In this document: positions 57,137 to 64,000 of the stretch, one piece after another | Numbering within the stretch: position 1 is the first letter of the stretch | Layout: the number at the start of each line of letters is the position of its first letter | From: Novosphingobium endophyticum | Lineage (GTDB): Bacteria; Pseudomonadota; Alphaproteobacteria; Sphingomonadales; Sphingomonadaceae | DNA length: 64,000 nucleotides | NCBI RefSeq assembly: GCF_014640675.1 | Contig: NZ_BMHK01000001.1 | Coordinates: 124,001 to 188,000 of the forward strand | Reading direction: 5' to 3' | Position numbers and translations under genes: made by a program | The notes under the pieces: generated by a model | Database searches by the model: none | What the model was told of the DNA's origin: nothing | What the model saw: only the letters and a program-made list of their open reading frames with translations

Positions 57137-58947
57137 TCTACCTCGAACAGGCCCGCCAATTGCTCGATCATCGTGCCGCCGAGCTGTTCTGCGTCCATGA
57201 TGGTCACGGCGCGGCGGTAGTACCGCGTCACGTCATGCCCGATGCCGATGGCAACGATCTGGACCGGTGACTTGTCCTCGATCCACTCGATCACCTTGCG
57301 CAAATGGGCCTCGAGATAGCCCGCGCTGTTCACCGAGAGCGTCGAATCGTCGACCGGCGCGCCGTCGGAAATGACCATCAGGATGCGCCGGTCCTCGGGC
57401 CGCGCAAGCATGCGGCTGTGCGCCCAGAGCAGCGCTTCGCCGTCGATGTTTTCCTTGAGCAGGCCCTCGCGCATCATCAGGCCAAGGTTCTTGCGCGCGC
57501 GGCGCCAGGGCTCATCGGCTTTCTTGTAGATGATGTGGCGCAGATCGTTGAGGCGGCCGGGCTGCGCGGGCTTGCCGCTGGCCAGCCAGGCCTCGCGGCT
57601 CTGTCCGCCCTTCCAGGCGCGGGTGGTGAAGCCGAGAATCTCCACCTTGACGCCGCAACGCTCCAACGTGCGGGCAAGCACGTCGGCGCTGATCGCCGCG
57701 ATGGAAATCGGCCGCCCGCGCATCGAGCCCGAATTGTCGAGCAGCAGCGTGACGACGGTGTCCTTGAATTCGACGTCGCGCTCGACCTTGTAGGACAGCG
57801 ACTGGCCCGGCGAGACGACGACGCGCGCCAGCCGGGCGGCGTCGAGCAGGCCCTCTTCCTGATCGAAGTCCCACGAACGATTCTGCTGCGCCATGAGGCG
57901 ACGCTGAAGCCGATTGGCGAGCCGCGTCACGATGCCCTGCAACCCCTTGAGCTGCGCGTCGAGATAGGCCCGAAGGCGCGTCAGCTCCTCGTCGTCGCAC
58001 AGTTCGGAGGCGCCCACGACTTCGTCGAAAGCCTCGGTGAAGACCTTGTAGTCGAACGTGTCGGGAATGTCCGTCCAGGGCCGGTTGGGGCGCACGGGGA
58101 GCATGCCCTCCTCGCCTTCCTGCCCTTCCTCGGCCTCCTGCATGTCGTCCGAGGCTTCGCCTTCGGATTCGCTTTCGCCCTGATCCTCGCCTTCGCTGGG
58201 CTCGGCCGCCATTTCCGAGGGTTGCTGTTCCTCGCCGGAATCGTCGCCTTCCTGCTCCTCCTCGGTCTCCTCGTCGCCGTCGAGATCCTCGGATTCGTCG
58301 GGCGGCTGTTCGAAATCCTCCGGCCGGGTGAGTTCCAGGTGCTGGAGCATGTCCAGCGAGAGGTTCTGGAACGCCTGCTGATCGTCAATGGACTTTGCCA
58401 GCGCCTCGAAATCGCCGCTGGCCTTCTCCTCGATCCAGCCGCGAAGCATGTCGACACCGGGCCGCGCGACCTCGGGGATCGGCTCGCCCGTCAGTTTTTC
58501 GCGCAGCAGCAGCGAAAGCGCCGTCTGCACCGGGACCTGGTCGGGCGTTTCGGCCCGCGCGATCGGATCGGAGGCAATACGCGCCTCAAGCGCGGCGTCG
58601 AGGTTCTCCCGCATGCCCGAATAGCGATTCGAGCCCAGCGCCTCGTAGCGCACCAGCTCGATCGCATCATAGCAGGCCCGCGCCGATGGCTCCGACGGCG
58701 CATGCCGGGTATGCAGCCTGTCATTGTGATGCCGCATCCTGAGCGCGAAGCTGTCGGCATAGCCGCGCGCCTGCATCGCCGCTCCGCGCGGCACGCTGCG
58801 CCCCGGCATGGGCACGCGGAAAGTGCCCCCCGTGGAACTCGGCGCGTCCGCCGTCCAGTTGACCTCGATCTCCTTCTCGTGCGCGATCGCGCGGCTGGCG
58901 CCGGCGAGGACGGACTTGAAGCGGTCAGAGGGGGATTCGTCGGACAT
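57133..58947 (-). CDS. cobT: Cobaltochelatase subunit CobT
   Basis: A 604-residue subunit of the aerobic cobalt chelatase CobNST. The N-terminal domain is followed by a long acidic stretch, about 210-290 ([19 protein letters not shown]), then a C-terminal VWA domain with the MIDAS motif [14 protein letters not shown] and a later [11 protein letters not shown]. CobS, its AAA+ partner, and CobN are not in the window. The ATG at 58947 ([11 protein letters not shown]) is preferred over one three codons upstream. Confidence 0.93.
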   Translation of the reverse strand: MSDESPSDRFKSVLAGASRAIAHEKEIEVNWTADAPSSTGGTFRVPMPGRSVPRGAAMQARGYADSFALRMRHHNDRLHTRHAPSEPSARACYDAIELVRYEALGSNRYSGMRENLDAALEARIASDPIARAETPDQVPVQTALSLLLREKLTGEPIPEVARPGVDMLRGWIEEKASGDFEALAKSIDDQQAFQNLSLDMLQHLELTRPEDFEQPPDESEDLDGDEETEEEQEGDDSGEEQQPSEMAAEPSEGEDQGESESEGEASDDMQEAEEGQEGEEGMLPVRPNRPWTDIPDTFDYKVFTEAFDEVVGASELCDDEELTRLRAYLDAQLKGLQGIVTRLANRLQRRLMAQQNRSWDFDQEEGLLDAARLARVVVSPGQSLSYKVERDVEFKDTVVTLLLDNSGSMRGRPISIAAISADVLARTLERCGVKVEILGFTTRAWKGGQSREAWLASGKPAQPGRLNDLRHIIYKKADEPWRRARKNLGLMMREGLLKENIDGEALLWAHSRMLARPEDRRILMVISDGAPVDDSTLSVNSAGYLEAHLRKVIEWIEDKSPVQIVAIGIGHDVTRYYRRAVTIMDAEQLGGTMIEQLAGLFEVE

Positions 58948-59009
58948 TAACTGCACTCGCTAGCGCATGATGGCACCGGCAACAAATCGGAGATCTGCGG
59001 AAGATCCAA

Positions 59010-59164
59010 CAATCCCCGTCATCCCGGGCTCGCCCCGGGACCGCTGGCGTTATTTACAAGCCGCCTCTCGGCAAGGCCCTGCGGAAGATCGCGTAGGAGC
59101 CCGCGAGAGGCCGCGCCGAACGACCGTCACCGGTCCCGGATCAAGTCCGGGATGACGGGGATTG
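59010..59164. repeat. Palindromic element, family 2, copy b
   Basis: A 155-bp element ending exactly at the transaldolase stop. Its outer ends CAATCCCCGTCATCCCGG and CCGGGATGACGGGGATTG are perfect 18-bp inverted repeats. The interior resembles the element at 11184. It fills most of the gap between cobT and the transaldolase gene and could act as a terminator. Confidence 0.9.
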
Positions 59165-59815
59165 TCAGATCGTCTGGCCCGTCTTCGCCCAGTCGGCCAG
59201 GAAGCCCTCGATGCCCTTGTCGGTCAGGACATGCTTGAACAGGCCCTTGATGACCGCCGGCGGCATCGTCGCGACATCGGCGCCGATCTTCGCGCATTGC
59301 AGCAGATGGATCGGGTGGCGGATCGAGGCGGCAAGGATCTCGGTTTCGAAAGCGTAGTTGTCGTAGATCAGGCGAATGTCCTCGATCACCTGCACGCCGT
59401 CGAAGCCGTTGTCGTCGTGGCGGCCGATGAAGGGCGAGATGAAAGTCGCGCCCGCCTTGGCCGCGAGCAGCGCCTGATTGGCCGAGAAGCAAAGCGTGAC
59501 GTTGACCATCGTGCCATCGCCGGTCAGCTTCTTGCAGGTCTTGAGGCCGTCAATCGTCAGCGGCACCTTGATGCAGACGTTATCGGCGATCTTGCGGAGA
59601 ATTTCCGCCTCTCGCATCATGCCTTCGTGGTCCAGCGCGACGACTTCGGCCGAAACCGGGCCATCGACGAGGTCGCAGATTTCCCTGGTGACTTCCATGA
59701 AGTCCCGGCCCGACTTGTGGATCAGCGAGGGGTTGGTGGTGACGCCGTCGAGCAGGCCGGTCTCGGCAAGTTCAGCGATTTCGGCGGTGTCAGCGGTGTC
59801 GACGAAAAACTTCAT
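59165..59815 (-). CDS. Transaldolase, FSA/TalB-small type
   Basis: A 216-residue TIM-barrel of the small transaldolase/fructose-6-phosphate aldolase family. [13 protein letters not shown] starts it, GVTTNPSL follows, the Schiff-base lysine is Lys83 (CIKVPLT), and [11 protein letters not shown] is the C-terminal motif. Length suits the pentose-phosphate transaldolase of alphaproteobacteria (often called tal); transaldolase versus F6P aldolase activity is not decided here. Confidence 0.92.
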   Translation of the reverse strand: MKFFVDTADTAEIAELAETGLLDGVTTNPSLIHKSGRDFMEVTREICDLVDGPVSAEVVALDHEGMMREAEILRKIADNVCIKVPLTIDGLKTCKKLTGDGTMVNVTLCFSANQALLAAKAGATFISPFIGRHDDNGFDGVQVIEDIRLIYDNYAFETEILAASIRHPIHLLQCAKIGADVATMPPAVIKGLFKHVLTDKGIEGFLADWAKTGQTI

Positions 59816-59993
59816 GGCGCATTCCTATGGCGACGATTTTGGCCTGTGCGGCGATTCTGGAGCGCTATAGGGAACCGCGCGCGGCACGGCTAGGTCGTGT
59901 GATGGCCCGGAGTGATTCAATTTCCTGACGGTCAGGTCCCGGCCGGTCTCAATATCCGCGGCAGGTGCGGCCGGCGCAAACCGGAAGCTGGCC

Positions 59994-60719
59994 CTACAGC
60001 AGCTTCAAGCCGGCAATCAGCACAGGATCGCGCGTCATCTCGGGATTGGCGCGGATCGCGGCTTCGGCGGCGCCGATCTCGTACCATATCGCATTGTCCG
60101 CCTCGAGCGCGAGAGCATGGGCCGCATCCATCACATCGACGCCCGCGAGGAGCGCCAGCGCCTGCCCGAGGAAGGGATCGTCGGTCAGGCGCATGACGCG
60201 GCCGAGTTCCGGGATCATCGCATTGACCAGCGCTGGCCCCATCTGGTCGCGCAAATAGGTTGTAGCGCCGGTGCGGCCCGCCTTCAGCAGTGCCAGGGCA
60301 TCGGGGATGGACATATGGCGCACGGCCTCGGCGACGAGCGGCGCGGCCTTGCGGGCGCCGTCCTCGGCCAGGTTGTTGAGCTGATGCTGAAGCTGTTCGC
60401 GAAACGGGCGCGACTTGAGCACTCCGGCCGCGATCGAGCCGGTCCTGCCGAACAGCACGGGCAGCTCGATCCGCGCGACCGCGCTGTCCCAGAAGCCGTC
60501 GGGCCGGGTAAGCTGCGCGAAAGCCTGCCGCGTCGAGGCTTCGAGCAGGCGGCGCACCACCTCGACATGGCTGGTCCGGCCCATCGACGTACAGCCCGGC
60601 AGCGCCAGCACACCGTACGCCAGCAAGCCCCCCAGCGCGGCGCGGCGGCCGATCGCGACGCCGCCGGAAACCCCTCGATTTTCGGATGATCCCCTGTTCA
60701 CCGCATTCGCCTCCTTCAC
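59994..60719 (-). CDS. DUF4197 lipoprotein
   Basis: A 241-residue protein with a Tat- or Sec-like N-terminus (GRRAALGGLLAYGVLALPGC); Cys44 fits a lipobox, with twin Arg before it. The rest matches DUF4197 by its helical pattern (QHQLNNLAEDGARKAAPLVA, ALLKAGRTGATTYLRDQMG, NAIWYEIGAAEAAIRANP). Function unknown. Its start is 22 bases from the divergent priA start. Confidence 0.85.
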   Translation of the reverse strand: MKEANAVNRGSSENRGVSGGVAIGRRAALGGLLAYGVLALPGCTSMGRTSHVEVVRRLLEASTRQAFAQLTRPDGFWDSAVARIELPVLFGRTGSIAAGVLKSRPFREQLQHQLNNLAEDGARKAAPLVAEAVRHMSIPDALALLKAGRTGATTYLRDQMGPALVNAMIPELGRVMRLTDDPFLGQALALLAGVDVMDAAHALALEADNAIWYEIGAAEAAIRANPEMTRDPVLIAGLKLL

Positions 60720-60741
60720 GAGCCTGATCGGGGGTGCCTAT

Positions 60742-62919
60742 ATGGCCCTCCAGATGAACCGTGTCCGACTCCTCGTCTTCAACGCCGCGCTCGGCGTCCT
60801 TGACTACCGCGTGCCCGAAGGGATGACGATCGAATTCGGCTCGGTGGTCATCGCCCCCCTCGGCCCCCGGCAGGTCCTGGGCATCGTCTGGGAAGCAGAA
60901 CGGCTTGGCGCGCAGGAAGTGCCGGAATCGAAACTGCGGCCCCTGCTGGAGGTCCTGCCGGTCCCTCCCCTCCCCGAACGGCTGCGGCGCCTGATCGAAT
61001 GGACGGCCGACTACTACTGCGCCCCGCTGTTCTCCGTGGCGCGCATGGCGCTAGGCAGCATGGCGGCGCTGCGCGGCGGTGGAACCACGACCGAATACCG
61101 GCTGACCGGGGAGGAACCCGCGCGCCTCACCCCGCAGCGCGCCGCCGCGCTCGACGCGCTTCAGGGGGAACAGGCGTCGATCCGCGAACTCGCAGAGCTG
61201 GCGAGCGTTTCCGAAGGCGTGCTGCGCGGCATGGTGAACGCGGGGCTGCTCGAGCCGGTAATCGTCGATCTGGACCGGCCCTATCCGCCGGCACAGCCGG
61301 ACTTTGCCGCGCCCGAACTCAGCGAAGCGCAACAATCGGCAGCCGAAACCTTCGTCGAAGCGGTACGGGGACGCACGTTCTCCCCTTTCCTGCTCGACGG
61401 CGTAACCGGCTCCGGCAAGACCGAAACCTATTTCGAAGCCGTGGCCGAAGCCTTGCGGCTGGGAAAGCAGGTTCTCGTGCTCCTGCCCGAGATCGCGCTG
61501 ACCGAGAACTTCCTGCGCCGCTTCGAGCAGCGCTTCGGAGTGGCGCCGCTGCAATGGCATTCCTCGCTCAAGGCGAGCGAGAGGCGGCGCGCATGGCGGG
61601 CGATCGTGCTGGGCAAGGCGCAAGTCGTGGTCGGTGCCCGTTCGGCATTGTTCCTGCCATACGCCCGGCTCGGCCTGATCATCGTCGATGAGGCGCATGA
61701 AGTCTCGTTCAAGCAGGACGACGGCGTGCGTTACAATGCCCGCGACGTTGCGGTGATCCGCGCCCGGTTCGAAGGCATCCCGGTGATTCTCGCCAGTGCC
61801 ACGCCCGCGCTCGAATCGATGCAGCTCGCCGAATCGGGCGTCTATCGCAAGATCGAGCTGCCGGACCGCTTCGGCGGCGCCATGCTACCCGACATCAGGA
61901 TACTCGACCTGCGCAAGGAAGCGCCTCCTCGCGGACGCTGGCTGGCACCCCGGCTGGTCGAGGAAATGCAGGAACGCCTCGCGCGCGGCGAGCAATCGCT
62001 GCTGTTCCTGAACCGGCGCGGCTATGCACCGCTGACCCTGTGCCGGAACTGCGGCTACCGCTTCCAGTGCCCCAACTGCACTGCCTGGCTGGTCGAGCAC
62101 CGCTTCAGCCAGCGCCTCGCCTGCCATCACTGCGGGCACGAAACGCCGGTTCCCGAGGCCTGCCCCGATTGCGGCACCGGGGACTGCCTTGTCGCCTGCG
62201 GTCCCGGCGTCGAGCGTATCGCCGACGAAGTGGCCGAGATCCTGCCCGAAGCGCGCACGGCGCTGGTCACATCCGACACGATGAACAGCCCCGAAGCCAT
62301 CGCCGAATTCGTCGCCATGGCCGAGGGCGGCGCGATCGACGTCATTATCGGCACGCAGCTCGTCACCAAGGGCTACCACTTTCCCGAGCTTACGCTGGTA
62401 GGTGTGGTCGATGCCGATCTCGGCCTCGAAGGCGGAGACTTGCGCGCGGCGGAGCGAACCTACCAGCAGATCGCGCAAGTTGCGGGACGCGCCGGACGCG
62501 GCGAGAAACCGGGCGAGGTTCTGATCCAGACACGGCATCCGGAGGCCACGGTAATCGCGGCGCTGGCGAACGGCGATCGCGACGCCTTCTACGCGGCGGA
62601 AACCGAAGCCCGGCGCGACGCGGGCGCGCCGCCGTTCGGACGGTGGGCCGCGATCATCGTCAGTTCCGAAGACCAGGCCGAAGCGCTCTCCGCAGCGCGA
62701 GCCATCGGCGGCACCGCACCGAACCTGCCCGACATGCTCGTGCTCGGTCCGGCCCCCGCCCCGCTGTCCTTGCTGCGCGGACGGCACCGCTTCCGCCTGC
62801 TGATCAACGCGCGGCGCTCTGCGGAACTGCAGAAGGTATTGCGCGAGTGGCTCGATCCGCTGCAGTTCCCGCGCGGTGTGCGCGTCGGCATCGACGTCGA
62901 TCCCTACAGCTTCGTCTGA
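60742..62919 (+). CDS. priA: Primosomal replication protein N' (PriA helicase)
   Basis: Restarts stalled replication forks. 725 residues. The N-terminal 3' DNA-binding domain (YRVPEGMTIEFGSVV) leads to the helicase core with Walker A VTGSGKTETYFE and DEAH in VDEAHEVSF. Eight cysteines in CRNCGYRFQCPNC and CHHCGHETPVPEACPDC bind two zincs between the RecA-like halves. The ATG at 60742 gives MALQMNRVRLLVF; an ATG four codons later is also possible. Confidence 0.95.
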   Translation: MALQMNRVRLLVFNAALGVLDYRVPEGMTIEFGSVVIAPLGPRQVLGIVWEAERLGAQEVPESKLRPLLEVLPVPPLPERLRRLIEWTADYYCAPLFSVARMALGSMAALRGGGTTTEYRLTGEEPARLTPQRAAALDALQGEQASIRELAELASVSEGVLRGMVNAGLLEPVIVDLDRPYPPAQPDFAAPELSEAQQSAAETFVEAVRGRTFSPFLLDGVTGSGKTETYFEAVAEALRLGKQVLVLLPEIALTENFLRRFEQRFGVAPLQWHSSLKASERRRAWRAIVLGKAQVVVGARSALFLPYARLGLIIVDEAHEVSFKQDDGVRYNARDVAVIRARFEGIPVILASATPALESMQLAESGVYRKIELPDRFGGAMLPDIRILDLRKEAPPRGRWLAPRLVEEMQERLARGEQSLLFLNRRGYAPLTLCRNCGYRFQCPNCTAWLVEHRFSQRLACHHCGHETPVPEACPDCGTGDCLVACGPGVERIADEVAEILPEARTALVTSDTMNSPEAIAEFVAMAEGGAIDVIIGTQLVTKGYHFPELTLVGVVDADLGLEGGDLRAAERTYQQIAQVAGRAGRGEKPGEVLIQTRHPEATVIAALANGDRDAFYAAETEARRDAGAPPFGRWAAIIVSSEDQAEALSAARAIGGTAPNLPDMLVLGPAPAPLSLLRGRHRFRLLINARRSAELQKVLREWLDPLQFPRGVRVGIDVDPYSFV

Positions 62920-63953
62920 TCGGCCTCGCGCCTGAGCAGTTCGCGCTTGATCTCCTCGCCATAGGCGTATCCGCCGACCGAACCGTCGGAGCGGATCACC
63001 CGATGGCAGGGAATCAGCACCGCCACATTGTTCGCGCCGTTGGCCGAGCCGGCCGCGCGAACCGCGCCGGGCCTGCCGATGCCGGCCGCGATCTGCGCAT
63101 AAGTGCGTGTCTCGCCGGGCGGAATACGCTGGAGTTCGCGCCAGACGGCTTCCTGAAAGGCCGTTCCCTGGACGTCGAGAGGGATGGCCCGGGAAACGCC
63201 CGGCCGCTCCACGGCGGACACAACCTGCTCCAGCAGGCTTGCGAACGCCTCCCCGCCCTCGACAAGCCGCGCGTTCGCAAAGCGTGCCGCCAGGTCCTCG
63301 CGGCCTTCCGCGAAGGAAAGCCGGCACACACCCTTGTCGGTGGCGGCGACCAGCATCTGCCCCAGCGTAGTGGGCACCGATGCCCACCGAATCGTCACGC
63401 CCCGCCCGCCGTCGCGCCATGCCGAGGGCGCCATGCCCATTCTTCCTTCGCTTGCTTCATAGAATCGCGACGAGGCACCGAACCCGGCTTCATATACGGC
63501 ATCGGTAACGCTCGATCCCGCACTGAGCGCGTTGACCGCCACGTCGACCCGCCGGGCGCGCAGGTATTCCGTGGGTGACAGCCCCACCGCGCGCTTGAAC
63601 ACGCGCTGAAAATGCGCCGGACTATACCCGACCCGTTCGGCCAGCTGAGCCAGCGCCGGCGCTTCCTCGACATCCGCAAGTAATTCAAGCGCCCGCGAAA
63701 CCGCTTCCTCATCGCGCGACACCTCGTTGGGACGACAGCGCAGACAGGGCCGCAGCCCCGTCGCTTCGGCTCCCGCCGGCTCGCTGAAGAATCGCACGTT
63801 CTCACGCCGGGGGTGACGCGCCGAGCAGGATGGGCGGCAATAGATTCCCGTCGTCAGCACGCCCGTCACAAAGCACCCGTCGAAGGCGCGGTCTCGCGCG
63901 AGCACGGCCCGCCAGGCCCGATCGTCATCGATTTCGGTCTGTGCAACCTTCAT
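62904..63953 (-). CDS. ada: Bifunctional DNA alkylation repair/regulator Ada
   Basis: A 349-residue protein with three parts. The N-terminal zinc site (Cys39, Cys43, Cys70, Cys73, matching 38/42/69/72 of E. coli) takes methyl phosphotriesters and, when methylated, activates transcription. An AraC-type helix-turn-helix follows (RVGYSPAHFQRVFKRAVG). The C-terminal methyltransferase has the acceptor Cys316 in PCHRV. It overlaps the priA 3' end by 16 nt on the opposite strand. Confidence 0.95.
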   Translation of the reverse strand: MKVAQTEIDDDRAWRAVLARDRAFDGCFVTGVLTTGIYCRPSCSARHPRRENVRFFSEPAGAEATGLRPCLRCRPNEVSRDEEAVSRALELLADVEEAPALAQLAERVGYSPAHFQRVFKRAVGLSPTEYLRARRVDVAVNALSAGSSVTDAVYEAGFGASSRFYEASEGRMGMAPSAWRDGGRGVTIRWASVPTTLGQMLVAATDKGVCRLSFAEGREDLAARFANARLVEGGEAFASLLEQVVSAVERPGVSRAIPLDVQGTAFQEAVWRELQRIPPGETRTYAQIAAGIGRPGAVRAAGSANGANNVAVLIPCHRVIRSDGSVGGYAYGEEIKRELLRREADQTKL

Positions 63954-64000
63954 CGCTCAGTCTCCATGACGCTCGATCTTCGCATGCCGTCACCGCCGAA

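Noticed and set aside
57304..58950. Plus-strand frame of 548 residues opposite cobT, with hydrophobic runs
   Set aside because: The hydrophobic part is the complement of the Glu/Asp-rich stretch of CobT.
63966..64000. Possible start of a plus-strand gene (ATG at 63966)
   Set aside because: Only eleven codons before the window ends, with no ribosome site.

Overview
The window is GC-rich, densely packed chromosomal DNA from an alphaproteobacterium, most likely of the Sphingomonadales (Novosphingobium or Sphingobium type). Three things point there: the gene order nuoN-birA-coaX-rnj-DUF1467 after a complete nuo operon, a class I lysyl-tRNA synthetase, and palindromic repeats of the kind that, when translated, give the peptide 'RHAELVSAS...LKQVQGDE'. 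I see no tRNA, rRNA, CRISPR array, transposase or integrase.

Positions 1-19862 are almost entirely one long minus-strand operon. It encodes respiratory complex I (nuoA to nuoN) and continues into biotin ligase, type III pantothenate kinase, RNase J and a small membrane protein. Most junctions are 1-4 nt stop/start overlaps. The operon carries three extra genes: an NTF2/SnoaL-like protein and a 66-residue membrane protein between nuoD and nuoE, and a secreted protein of unknown function between nuoF and nuoG. Four of its gaps are filled by palindromic repeats of three families.

Positions 20232-30355 hold acetyl-CoA acetyltransferase, a candidate structured small RNA, a Crp/Fnr regulator, a group of small hypothetical proteins, an SH3-domain protein, a D-2-hydroxyacid dehydrogenase, AmtB, a nitronate monooxygenase-like flavoprotein, a lipoprotein methyltransferase and release factor 2.

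Positions 30508-38145 are the most accessory-looking part. A LuxE-like acyl-activating enzyme, a LuxC-like acyl-CoA reductase and a free-standing lipoyl-domain protein lie on the minus strand. Divergent from them, across a 59-bp gap, is a plus-strand row of TetR regulator, MFS transporter, short-chain dehydrogenase and CitE-like lyase. Together they look like an inducible module for taking up and converting an unidentified carboxylic acid or CoA ester. This is the best candidate here for an undescribed system.

Positions 38357-64000 are mostly core genes: ettA, an RcnB-like protein, a 2OG-Fe(II) oxygenase, lysK, DUF2218 plus a PadR regulator with a perfect palindromic operator candidate, a DinG-type helicase, a SixA-type phosphatase, the lipid block rpmF-plsX-fabH-ihfA-merR, an MBL-fold hydrolase, an S24 repressor divergent from two small genes, a second 2-hydroxyacid dehydrogenase, cysS with a palindromic element inserted in frame, a DMT exporter, cobT, transaldolase, a DUF4197 lipoprotein, priA and ada. 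Function calls rest on visible motifs and recalled family knowledge; no database search was run.
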